Assembly (NCBI GenBank): GCA_023389455.1
Contig: JAEWEJ010000082.1
Location: forward strand, 1-37,203
From: Actinomycetes bacterium
Lineage (GTDB): Bacteria; Actinomycetota; Actinomycetes; Actinomycetales; Cellulomonadaceae
Length of the DNA: 37,203 nt
Direction: 5' to 3'
The position numbers and the translations under genes were made by a program. Below the pieces are notes generated by a model. The model did not search any database and had not been told where the DNA came from. It saw only the letters and a list, made by a program, of their open reading frames with translations. Shown here one piece after another: positions 23,917 to 31,616 of the stretch. Numbering within the stretch: position 1 is the first letter of the stretch; every line of letters begins with the position of its first letter.

Positions 23917-25142
23917 TGGCCGACGCCACCTCGACCACCGTCGTCGAGATCCACGACCTGTCCAAGCGGTTCGTCATCCGCAAGGAGAAGTCGCTCAAGG
24001 AGCGCATCGTGAACTTCGGGCGCTCCAACCTCCACAAGGAGGACTTCTGGGCGCTGCGGGACGTCGACCTGGAGATCTCCGCGGGGACGACCGTCGGGCT
24101 CGTCGGCCCGAACGGGTCGGGCAAGAGCACGCTGCTCAAGGCGATCGGCGGCATCCTCCAGCCGACCACCGGCACCGTGCGCACGCGCGGGCGCATGGCG
24201 GCGCTGCTGGAGCTCGGCGCCGGGTTCCACCCGGACCTGACCGGCCGCGAGAACGTCTACCTCAACGCCTCGATCCTCGGTCTCTCCACCGCCCAGACCG
24301 ACAAGTACTTCGACGCCATCGTCGACTTCTCAGGCATCGAGCGCTTCATCGACACGCAGGTGAAGTTCTACTCCTCGGGCATGTACGTGCGCCTGGCGTT
24401 CGCGGTCGCCGTCCACGTCGACCCGGACATCCTGCTGGTCGACGAGGTGCTGGCCGTGGGCGACGAGCCCTTCCAGCGCAAGTGCATGGACCGCATCCGC
24501 GAGTTCCAGCACGACGGCCGCACGATCGTGCTCGTCAGCCACTCGCTCGACCAGGTGGCCGACGTGTGCGACCGGGCCGTGGTCCTCGAGAGCGGCCGGG
24601 TGATCGCGGACGGCGAGACCCGGGACGCGCTGCGTGCGCTGCGCCACGAGTTCGACCAGCAGCGCCAGGAGGACCTGGAGCACCGCCGCGAGGTGCTGGA
24701 GGCCGCCGCCGAGCCGACCGCCCCGCGCGTGACGGTGGAGTCGGTGGAGCTGCTCGGGCCGGACGGCGTCCCGGTGACGGAGATCGCGCCCGGCGCGGAC
24801 GTGACCATCGCGGTGACCGTGGACGCCTCCGAGGTCGTCCCCGAGCCGACGATCGGCGTCGGCATCGAGACCGGCCTCGGCGTGAACGTGCTCGGCACCA
24901 ACTCGACCCTGCTCGGGATGACGCTGCCGCCGCTCGTCGGCCGCCGGCGGTTCGAGATCCGGCTGCGCGACCTGCGCCTGGGCGAAGGGACCTACACCTG
25001 CCACGGCGCGATCGCCGCCGCGAACGGAGCCGAGCTCTTCCGGCTCCGTGAGGTGGCGGGCTTCAGCGTGCGGGCCGACGGCACCACCGTCGGGCCCGTG
25101 TGGGCCTCCCCCGAGCTCGTCCTGGACCACGTCCAGGGCTGA
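23916..25142 (+). CDS. wzt: ABC polysaccharide exporter ATPase with C-terminal extension
   Basis: A 408-residue ATPase. Walker A GPNGSGKS is at residues 64-71, the Wzt/TagH-type signature YSSGMYVRL at 152-160, Walker B DILLVDE at 171-177 and the switch His at 209. The FWALRDVDLEI start is typical of this subfamily. Beyond about residue 250 there is an acidic helix (QQRQEDLEHRREVLEA) and then a beta-rich domain of 140 residues. This resembles the Wzt C-terminal domain that, in some O-antigen systems, recognises the capped end of the polymer. If so, export here may depend on a chain-end modification; the FkbM methyltransferase is a candidate for making it. The ATG overlaps the wzm stop and has AGGAG upstream. 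A hairpin follows the gene. Confidence 0.93.
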   Translation: MADATSTTVVEIHDLSKRFVIRKEKSLKERIVNFGRSNLHKEDFWALRDVDLEISAGTTVGLVGPNGSGKSTLLKAIGGILQPTTGTVRTRGRMAALLELGAGFHPDLTGRENVYLNASILGLSTAQTDKYFDAIVDFSGIERFIDTQVKFYSSGMYVRLAFAVAVHVDPDILLVDEVLAVGDEPFQRKCMDRIREFQHDGRTIVLVSHSLDQVADVCDRAVVLESGRVIADGETRDALRALRHEFDQQRQEDLEHRREVLEAAAEPTAPRVTVESVELLGPDGVPVTEIAPGADVTIAVTVDASEVVPEPTIGVGIETGLGVNVLGTNSTLLGMTLPPLVGRRRFEIRLRDLRLGEGTYTCHGAIAAANGAELFRLREVAGFSVRADGTTVGPVWASPELVLDHVQG

Positions 25143-25156
25143 GCCAGGGTCACGAC

Positions 25157-25190
25157 GGACGGCCCGTACCCCGCGGGGTACCGGCCGTCC
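25157..25190. terminator. Bidirectional hairpin terminator
   Basis: Arms of 16 bases (25157-25172 and 25175-25190) match with a single mismatch around a very tight loop, between the ends of wzt and the convergent amidase gene. The tip would have to open to form a real loop. It is symmetrical and could serve both genes. Confidence 0.75.
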
Positions 25191-25202
25191 CTCGTCAGCG
25201 GC

Positions 25203-25820
25203 TCACGGGTAGCGCGCGATGGCCCGCGAGCGGTACTCGAGGCTGCCGGCGATACCGGCGCGCACCGCGCCCTCGCCGTTCTGCAGCAGCACCTGCGCCC
25301 AGGCGGCCTGGCCGGTGGGGTCCGGGCCACGACCGAGGAACGTCTGGTAGTAGTCGCCGGAGCGCACCGTCGCCGCCTCGACCGACCACCAAATGGAGTC
25401 GACCACCCAGGCCCGGCCCTGCGACCCGGCGAGCGAGACCCACTGGTTGACCTCGGCCGCGCCCGCGCCTCGGCGCAGCATGGTCGTGTACAGGCGCTGC
25501 ACGTAGCCCTGCATCGTGCCGCCCGACGCCGCGAAGTACTCGTCGGAGTCGTAGAAGCGGCGCTGCACGTCGTCGACCGTCGCCTGGCGGTTGCGGATCG
25601 CCACGAGCCAGTCGTTCGCGCCCACGGGCTCCGGCTCGCGCCCGAGCACCTCCCGGTACGCCTTGGCCACGCGCTTGGCGATGTACTCGTCGCTCCGCGT
25701 GAGCGTCTCCACCAGCACGGCCTGGCTGGTTCCGGACAGCAGGGCCGCGGACCACCCCTCCAGCCCGGTCGGGTCGGGCCCGCGGCCGAGGAGGTCGACG
25801 TAGAGGGCGGTCACCACCGA
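25203..25820 (-). repeat. DUF4214 module, copy 2 (duplicated coding segment)
   Basis: Codes for residues 474-678 of the amidase. It pairs with copy 1 at 20986-21603 in the same orientation, 3.6 kb apart, on either side of wzm-wzt. Both copies end at the same residue (ARYP, then stop). Confidence 0.9.
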
Positions 25821-27239
25821 CTTCGCCGCGGCGTACGCGGCGGGGTCGAAGAACTGGGCGCGCGCCTGGTCGCGGATCGTCTGGAGTACGGAGTAGCCGC
25901 CGTTGCCCGGGCACGCGGTATACGACACGTCCCGGTGGCCGAACACGCGTGGCAGCGTCACCCACGTGTTGTGGTACTTCGAGTTCTCCCCGTTCCCGGT
26001 GTAGTAGCTCATCATTCCGGTGGGGTCCACGTTGTAGGCCCCGAGGCGCCAACCGATCACGCGGGCCACGGCCGAGACCGTGGCGCCGGACGGGGCCGCG
26101 TCGTACGTGCCGAGCATCGCGACCCCGACGGTGCCGGTGTTGAACCCGCCGGCGTGCACGCCGATGACGGGGGCGTTGGCGCTCCCGACCCGGCCCTCGT
26201 ACAGGTTGCCGAACTTGTCGACCACGAAGTTGTACCCCAGGTCGCACCAGCCCCGACCCGTCATGTGGTAGCGCTGGTCGTTCCGGATCATCTCCATGGC
26301 CTGCGCGACCGTGCCGTAGCTGTTGGAGCCCGCCGTGTGGTGCACCACGGCCCCGACCAGCGAGCCCGCGGTGTCCGGCGTGCAGCTCGGGGCCGCCGCC
26401 CCCCACTGGGCGCGCGTGAACATCGCCGGGGCTCCCGCGGCGGCGGTCTGCACGACGGCGTCCGCCGCGGCGGTCGTGGTGTAGGCCGCGGTCCGGACGA
26501 CGGGCCCGCCCGAGGCGGACGCGTCGCGGACGGCCGGCGCTGCCGCAGGTTGGGGCGTCGTGGCGGCCGCGACCCCGTCGGACCCGACGAGCACCAGGGT
26601 CATGTCGTCCGGGCCGCCGGCGTCGGTCGCCGCGAACGAGAGCTGGACCGCCTCGGCGTCGCCGAACCACAGCGACGACGTCCCGGCGCGCACCCCGGAC
26701 TCCGCGTCGCTGGTGCCCGCGTCCGGAGCCGCGTCCTCGACCGGCAGGGTCTCCCACGCGGACCACTCGTCGTCGGTGCGCGTGCGCACCTGGATGTCGA
26801 GCTCCTCCATGTCCTCGGACGCGGCGACATCCTGCGGCCAGGTGAGTCCGAGGGTCTGGGCGTCCTGCGTGGGGATCGCGTCCGTCACCAGGCGGTCGGA
26901 GTCCGGCGACGGCGACTCGGCCGTCGGATCCGGGGCGGCAGTCGTGGGGTCGGGCTCGGGGGCCGGCGCGGAGCGCTGCCCGTCGGCACCCGTGCCGCCG
27001 CCCTCCGGGGACGCCACCACGGCACCCGCGGGCGGGTCCGCTGGCGGCTCGACCGCGCCCGTACCGTCCGTCGCCGGCACGACGACCGGGACGTCGGTGA
27101 CGCTCACCTCGACCGGGTCCTGGGGAGCCGCGACGGCGGCGGGACGCGACGACGGTGGCACGAGCGCGGCATGGGCTCCGGGGACGGCGAGGCCGGGGCC
27201 GGCGACGAGCGCCGCCGCCAGGAGGATCCGGGTGAGCAT
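25203..27239 (-). CDS. Secreted PGRP-type N-acetylmuramoyl-L-alanine amidase with C-terminal DUF4214 repeats
   Basis: A 678-residue exported protein. Residues 1-24 are a signal peptide ending AHA. A Pro/Ala/Thr-rich linker follows to about 115, then a beta-rich domain with RTRTDDEWSAWETLP as seen in actinobacterial PGRP proteins. The amidase domain spans about 272-462: FTRAQWGA, VVHHTAGSNSYG (His300), LGYNFVVD (Tyr336), FGHRDVSYTACPG (His435, Cys443). The zinc ligands and the Tyr are all present, so it should be active and cut the bond between muramic acid and the stem peptide. Residues 474-678 are four DUF4214 repeats, almost identical to the end of the SpoIID-like protein. The ATG at 27239 follows AGGAA; a promoter with TTGACC and GACACT lies just upstream. 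It is convergent with wzt. Confidence 0.88.
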   Translation of the reverse strand: MLTRILLAAALVAGPGLAVPGAHAALVPPSSRPAAVAAPQDPVEVSVTDVPVVVPATDGTGAVEPPADPPAGAVVASPEGGGTGADGQRSAPAPEPDPTTAAPDPTAESPSPDSDRLVTDAIPTQDAQTLGLTWPQDVAASEDMEELDIQVRTRTDDEWSAWETLPVEDAAPDAGTSDAESGVRAGTSSLWFGDAEAVQLSFAATDAGGPDDMTLVLVGSDGVAAATTPQPAAAPAVRDASASGGPVVRTAAYTTTAAADAVVQTAAAGAPAMFTRAQWGAAAPSCTPDTAGSLVGAVVHHTAGSNSYGTVAQAMEMIRNDQRYHMTGRGWCDLGYNFVVDKFGNLYEGRVGSANAPVIGVHAGGFNTGTVGVAMLGTYDAAPSGATVSAVARVIGWRLGAYNVDPTGMMSYYTGNGENSKYHNTWVTLPRVFGHRDVSYTACPGNGGYSVLQTIRDQARAQFFDPAAYAAAKSVVTALYVDLLGRGPDPTGLEGWSAALLSGTSQAVLVETLTRSDEYIAKRVAKAYREVLGREPEPVGANDWLVAIRNRQATVDDVQRRFYDSDEYFAASGGTMQGYVQRLYTTMLRRGAGAAEVNQWVSLAGSQGRAWVVDSIWWSVEAATVRSGDYYQTFLGRGPDPTGQAAWAQVLLQNGEGAVRAGIAGSLEYRSRAIARYP

Positions 27240-27276
27240 GGTGAGGTTCCTGACATCGGCGACGTTCGGTCCTGGC

Positions 27277-27305
27277 AGTGTCAGGGGATGCTGACGCGCG
27301 GTCAA
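27277..27305 (-). promoter_or_regulatory. Sigma70-type promoter of the amidase gene
   Basis: On the minus strand TTGACC (27305-27300) and GACACT (27282-27277) are separated by exactly 17 bases, the ideal spacing. The start of transcription would fall near 27270, about 30 bases before the ATG. It is the only promoter in the window with a good -35. Confidence 0.6.
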
Positions 27306-27369
27306 GCAAGCGCGCCGGTCGCCGTCAGGCTCCGCCCCTGCCGAGCCCGGCGGCCGGCACCGGGCCGGT

Positions 27370-27375
27370 TACCCT
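27370..27375 (+). promoter_or_regulatory. Possible -10 element for the 27413 gene
   Basis: TACCCT fits TANNNT and lies 37 bases upstream of the GTG at 27413, with a GAAGG ribosome binding site between. No clear -35 is visible. Confidence 0.35.
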
Positions 27376-27412
27376 GGCACCGCTTCCCGACGACCCGACC
27401 GAAGGCCGCCCC

Positions 27413-29686
27413 GTGACCTCCACACCCTCCGGAACTGCTCCGCACGACGCGGGGCAGGAGGCCGACGCGCCAGTTCCGCCCGTCACGGCGGCCACCCCGC
27501 GACCCACCTGGAGCGACCGGGTCCGGGACGCGTCGACCCGGCGCGCGTTCCGGGTCGCGGTGACCGTGCTGCCGTATGTCGCCGCCGCCGGGCTCGCGCT
27601 GCTGGCCGCCCTCTGGACGTACCAGCCCTGGGCGTTCGGGGCCTCGATCGCGAACCCCGGCGGCGACAACCTGGCGTTCCACGCCTGGGTGCAGAACATC
27701 GTGGAGTCCGGGTGGTACGAGTCCGGCCCGCGGCTCGCGGCACCGTTCGGGCAGGACAGCCACTCGTACTCGGTCACCGATGACCTGCTGTTCGCCGTGG
27801 TCGGCAAGATCCTGGTCCCCCTCACGGGGAGCGTCGGCGCCGCCGTCACCGCCGTGGTGGTGCTCTCGTTCCCGCTCGCCGCGCTGACCGCGGTCGGGCT
27901 GGCCCGCACGCTGCGCGTCGGCCGCGTCCCCTCCGTCCTCGTCGGCGTCGCGTTCGCGACCCTGCCGGACCACTTCGTGCGCGGCAGCGGCGGACACATC
28001 GCGCTCGCGCAGTCCTGGGTGCTGCCCCTCGGGGCCGTCGCCGCCGTCAGCCTGGTGCACCGCTCCCCGTGGCGCCGACGCCGGCTGCGCTGGCGCGAGG
28101 CCGGGATCATCGCCGCCTGCCTCAGCATCGGCCTGGTGAACGCCTACTACGCCGTTTTCGTCGGCATCCTCGTCGCAGCGGCGGCGCTCGGCGCCTGGCG
28201 CCTGCACGGGCTGCGCGCCACGGTCGTGCCGGCGCTGCTCCGGGTGGCCGCCCTGGCCCTGCCCGTCGGGTTCGCCGTGTGGCTGGACGCCCGGCTGCTG
28301 CCCGACCCGCTCGGCTACCCGTCGATCGACGTCACGCGGTCCGCGGTCGACGCGGACGTCTACGGGGGCAAGATCCTCGCGATGCTCCTGCCGAGCTCCG
28401 GGCACCGCCTGGAGGTCCTGCGCAACCTGCGACACCAGTACGACTCGACGTTCCCGAATCCCGCGGAGGGACCCGCACTGGGTGCGGTCGCGGCCGCAGG
28501 ATTCCTGTTCCTCGTCGTGTGGTCGGTGGTGACGCTGTGGAGCCGGCCGGGTGCCCGGAGGTGGCCGGTGCTGCAGACGCTCGCGGCGCTCACCTGGGTC
28601 TCGGTCCTCGCGTACACCGTCGGCGGCATCGGCCAGCTGTGGGCGTTCGCGCTGGACGGCGGGGGGTTGCGCGCGTGGAGCCGGATGCACGTCGTGATCG
28701 CCCTCCTGGGGTTGCTCGCCGTGGCGACGCTGCTCACGCGGCTGCGCCGCCGCCCCGTCATCCAGGCCGGTGTCGTCGCCGTCCTCCTGGTGGTCGCCCT
28801 GCTCGACCAGACCAGCGGCCGGTGGCGCCCCGACCCGTCGACCGCGCACGCCGTCCGGACGGACGTGAGCGGCCTGACGACCGCCCTGGAGGAACTGCTC
28901 CCCGCCGGGGCGATGGTGTACCAGTACCCCGACGTCTCGTTCCCGGTCGCGCAGCGCCAGACCAGCCCCGCGTCCGCGTACGACGGCTTCCTGCCCTATC
29001 TGTACTCGTCCCCCGATCTCCGGTGGTCTTACGGAGGGCTCCAGGGCGACCCGACGACCGACTGGCAGCAGGTGCTCGGCGCCCGTCCCGTCGCCGAGCA
29101 GCGCGAGCTGCTCACCGCCGCCGGCTTCGGAGCCGTCCTGGTGGACACCGCGACGCTCACGAGCACGCCGGACCAGCTCACCGAGGCCCGCGCCGCGTTC
29201 GGGGCGCCCGCCGTCGTCAGTGGGAGCGGACGCTGGGAGGCGTACCTGCTCGACGGGCCGTCGGCGGAGTGCGCACCGCACCAGGCCGAGCTGGCAGATG
29301 TCGCGCTCCACCCCGCGCTGCTGTATCCGGGCACCGGGTTCGCGCCCGTCGGCGGTGCCTACCAGAGCGACGGCAGCGGCGAGCTCCGGGTGGTGACCCT
29401 GCAGCGCGGCGGGTGGCCGCGCACCGACCTCGCGTTCACGGTCGAGGCACCGGCAGCGGGCGCCCGTCTGACGTGGCCCGACGGCACGACGACGCAGCTC
29501 GCGCCGGGTGGGCAGGTCGTGCACTGGTCGGGAGCCGTCGAAGGCCCCGAGTCGGTGATCCGCATCGACGTCGACGACCCTGCCGCCGGCGGCGTGCGGG
29601 CCGGCGGGTTCACCGCCGACGTCCTGGGCCGCTCCGCCGCCGCCTGCCTCGCGTCGGCCTCTGCGAGCCCCGCGGCCGGGCCCTGA
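27413..29686 (+). CDS. Large integral membrane protein, GT-C-like glycosyltransferase
   Basis: A 757-residue protein. After a polar Pro/Thr-rich N-terminus of about 50 residues there are some ten membrane spans up to about residue 465, then a soluble C-terminal part of nearly 290 residues with beta-rich stretches such as YQYPDVSFPVAQ and DLRWSYGGLQG. The first outside loop carries ANPGGDNLAFHAWVQN, with an acidic residue placed as in GT-C enzymes that take polyprenyl-phosphate sugars on the outer face. I do not recognise an exact family. The next genes encode a DPM1-like GT2 and a flippase-like protein, which fits a route where the GT2 loads a lipid carrier and this protein uses it. The GTG start at 27413 has GAAGG upstream. 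A membrane protein of another function cannot be excluded. Confidence 0.6.
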   Translation: MTSTPSGTAPHDAGQEADAPVPPVTAATPRPTWSDRVRDASTRRAFRVAVTVLPYVAAAGLALLAALWTYQPWAFGASIANPGGDNLAFHAWVQNIVESGWYESGPRLAAPFGQDSHSYSVTDDLLFAVVGKILVPLTGSVGAAVTAVVVLSFPLAALTAVGLARTLRVGRVPSVLVGVAFATLPDHFVRGSGGHIALAQSWVLPLGAVAAVSLVHRSPWRRRRLRWREAGIIAACLSIGLVNAYYAVFVGILVAAAALGAWRLHGLRATVVPALLRVAALALPVGFAVWLDARLLPDPLGYPSIDVTRSAVDADVYGGKILAMLLPSSGHRLEVLRNLRHQYDSTFPNPAEGPALGAVAAAGFLFLVVWSVVTLWSRPGARRWPVLQTLAALTWVSVLAYTVGGIGQLWAFALDGGGLRAWSRMHVVIALLGLLAVATLLTRLRRRPVIQAGVVAVLLVVALLDQTSGRWRPDPSTAHAVRTDVSGLTTALEELLPAGAMVYQYPDVSFPVAQRQTSPASAYDGFLPYLYSSPDLRWSYGGLQGDPTTDWQQVLGARPVAEQRELLTAAGFGAVLVDTATLTSTPDQLTEARAAFGAPAVVSGSGRWEAYLLDGPSAECAPHQAELADVALHPALLYPGTGFAPVGGAYQSDGSGELRVVTLQRGGWPRTDLAFTVEAPAAGARLTWPDGTTTQLAPGGQVVHWSGAVEGPESVIRIDVDDPAAGGVRAGGFTADVLGRSAAACLASASASPAAGP

Positions 29687-29702
29687 CCCGGCACCTGCCG
29701 GG
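29687..29702 (+). terminator. Weak hairpin after the 27413 gene
   Basis: A six-bp GC stem with a four-base loop begins right after the stop codon. It is short and has no T-tract, and a new -10 element follows at 29713, so partial termination is possible. Confidence 0.3.
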
Positions 29703-29712
29703 GCCCGGCTGG

Positions 29713-29718
29713 TAGAGT
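29713..29718 (+). promoter_or_regulatory. -10 element upstream of the 29827 GT2 gene
   Basis: TAGAGT is a good TANNNT match, 109 bases before the GTG at 29827. The long leader (about 100 bases) is GC-rich and contains no evident gene. No -35 hexamer is clear. Confidence 0.4.
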
Positions 29719-29826
29719 CGCGCCCCGGCTGCCCGCCGCGGTGGCGCAGCGAGGTCCACCGGGGCCGGCCCGCTGCGGCACGGGTGACGCAGCCGGAGGA
29801 CACGGCGACCGAACCTGAGGAAGAGC

Positions 29827-30579
29827 GTGACCGAAGCACGACCGTTGCCCGACGTGGAGCTCTCCGTGGTCGTTCCGGCGCACAACAGCGCCGCGGTGCT
29901 GCGACGGACCGTGGACCGCCTCGTCGAGCGGCTCGCCGGGACGACCGCCGAGGTGCTCGTCGTCGAGAACGGCTCGACCGACGGCACGGCCGCGCTCGCT
30001 CGCGAGCTCGAGTCGGACGGCCTGCCGCGCGTGCGGGCGCTGACCAGCCCGACGGGCATGGGTGAGGCGCTGCGCGCCGGCATCCGCGCCTCGACCGGAC
30101 GGCGCGTGCTGCTCACCGCCGACGACCTCCCGTTCGGCTTCGACGACCTCGACCGTGCGGCCGAGCTGGGCACCGAGCCGACGCTGGTCATCGGCTCGAA
30201 GGCCCATCCGGACTCGCAGGTGGACCGCGGGTCCGTCCGCTCGCTGTCCACCTGGGGCTTCCGCACGCTGCGCCGCCTCCTGCTGTCCTCGCGCGTCGGC
30301 GACTCCCAGGGCACGCTCCTTGCCGACGGAGCCTGGCTGCGCGCGCTCCTCCCCCGGATCGAGGCGCCCGGGTTCCTGTTCTCCACCGAGGTCTGCTACG
30401 CCGCGGAGCTCCAGCGCGCGCAGGTCGTCGAGGTACCCGTGCGTCTCGCACCCGACCACGGCCCCAAGGAGTCGACGGTACGGGTGCAGGACGTGTGGCT
30501 CATGGGCGCCGGCCTGCTCGCCCTGCGTCGGCGCCGCCGTGTCCTGGCCGAGCCGACGGCCCCCGGGACACCCGCATGA
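29827..30579 (+). CDS. GT2 glycosyltransferase, DPM1-like
   Basis: A 250-residue GT2 enzyme with SVVVPAHNSAAVLRRTVDRL near the N-terminus, VVENGSTDGT, TSPTGMGEALRAGI, LLTADDLPFGFDD in place of the usual DAD motif, and GDSQGTLLADGAWL. It resembles enzymes that add a sugar to polyprenyl phosphate but lacks the membrane hairpin of the GtrB type. GAGGAAGAG lies just upstream of the GTG. Its stop overlaps the ATG of a flippase-like membrane protein, and the GT-C-like gene is upstream, so the three look like one lipid-linked sugar route. The DPM1-like sequence at 648-1403 is related but clearly different. The donor sugar is unknown. Confidence 0.8.
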   Translation: MTEARPLPDVELSVVVPAHNSAAVLRRTVDRLVERLAGTTAEVLVVENGSTDGTAALARELESDGLPRVRALTSPTGMGEALRAGIRASTGRRVLLTADDLPFGFDDLDRAAELGTEPTLVIGSKAHPDSQVDRGSVRSLSTWGFRTLRRLLLSSRVGDSQGTLLADGAWLRALLPRIEAPGFLFSTEVCYAAELQRAQVVEVPVRLAPDHGPKESTVRVQDVWLMGAGLLALRRRRRVLAEPTAPGTPA

Positions 30580-31604
30580 GCGGGACCCGACCGGTCCCGG
30601 GCGGCCCCGGACCGGCCCCGGAGGTCCCCGGGGCGGCGGTGGCCGGTCCGCCGACGCGGCGCCAGCTGCTGGTCGACTGGGCGCGACGCGGGCTGATCGT
30701 GCTCGTCGTGGCCGCCGCGGTCGTCGCGCTGGTGCGCGAGCGCGACACGATCACGACCACGATCGACGACATCGCCCCCTGGCAGCTGGCGCTGACGCTG
30801 GCGGTCACGGTCCTGGGCGTGTACATCGGCATGCTCAGCTGGCGCGCCGTGGTCGTCGGCATCGCCCACCCCGGACCGGGCCGCAAACTGGGCCAGGTCT
30901 ACCTCGTCGGCCAGCTCGGCAAGTACCTCCCCGGGTCCGTGTGGGCCGTGGTCCTGCAGATGGAGGTCGGGCGGAAGAACAACCTGCCCCGGCCGCAGGT
31001 GTTCGTCGCCGCCCTGGTCAGCACCGGGGTCAGCGTGGCCGCGTCGCTCGTCGTCGGGCTGCTCGCCATCCCGCAGCTCGCGCCGGACCACCCGTGGATG
31101 ACGTGGCTGTACCTCGCGCTCCCCCTGCTGCTGCTGAGCATGCACCCGCGCGTCGTCACGTGGGCGGTCGACCTGGTCCTGCGACTCGTGCGCCGGCCCC
31201 GTCTGGACAGCCCGATCACTGCCCGGTCGATCATCGTGTCGTTCCTGCTCGCGGTCACCATGTACTGCGTGTACGGCGTCCACCTGTGGCTGCTGGTGCG
31301 TTCGCGCGGCGGGATCGGCCTGGAGAACGCCGCCTTCCTCACCGGCGCGCTGGCCCTCGGCATGACGGTCGGCGTGCTCGCCTTCCTGCTGCCGTCCGGA
31401 CTCGGCGCACGCGAGGCGGTCCTGGTCGCCGCGCTGGCGACCGTCATGCCGACAGGCGTCGCCCTCGCCTTCGCCGTCGTCTCCCGTGCCATGTTCACCG
31501 TCGCCGAGCTCCTGACGATGGCGGTCAGCCTCGCACCCGAGCTCCCCACGGTCCTGCGTCACCGGAGGGCGCGCCGCACGGACCTGCCCGCTCCCCCGAC
31601 CTGA
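30576..31604 (+). CDS. Lysylphosphatidylglycerol synthase TM/UPF0104 (flippase-like) membrane protein
   Basis: A 342-residue membrane protein with a Pro/Gly-rich N-terminus, about eight spans, a central GQVYLVGQLGKYLPGSVWAVV segment and a late FLLPSGLGAREAVLVAAL segment. These two segments are the landmarks of the UPF0104/LPG synthase transmembrane family (AglD/MprF N-terminal type), whose members are often found beside GT2 genes and are suspected of moving or presenting lipid-linked sugars. The soluble catalytic half of MprF is absent, so lysyl transfer is not expected. The ATG overlaps the GT2 stop by four bases. The gene ends only 12 bases from the convergent membrane gene, with no clear hairpin in between. 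Confidence 0.8.
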   Translation: MSGTRPVPGGPGPAPEVPGAAVAGPPTRRQLLVDWARRGLIVLVVAAAVVALVRERDTITTTIDDIAPWQLALTLAVTVLGVYIGMLSWRAVVVGIAHPGPGRKLGQVYLVGQLGKYLPGSVWAVVLQMEVGRKNNLPRPQVFVAALVSTGVSVAASLVVGLLAIPQLAPDHPWMTWLYLALPLLLLSMHPRVVTWAVDLVLRLVRRPRLDSPITARSIIVSFLLAVTMYCVYGVHLWLLVRSRGGIGLENAAFLTGALALGMTVGVLAFLLPSGLGAREAVLVAALATVMPTGVALAFAVVSRAMFTVAELLTMAVSLAPELPTVLRHRRARRTDLPAPPT

Positions 31605-31616
31605 ACGGGCGGTGGG

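Noticed and set aside
31605..31616. A terminator between the two converging membrane-protein genes
   Set aside because: Only 12 bases separate the stops and I could find no stem longer than five base pairs there.
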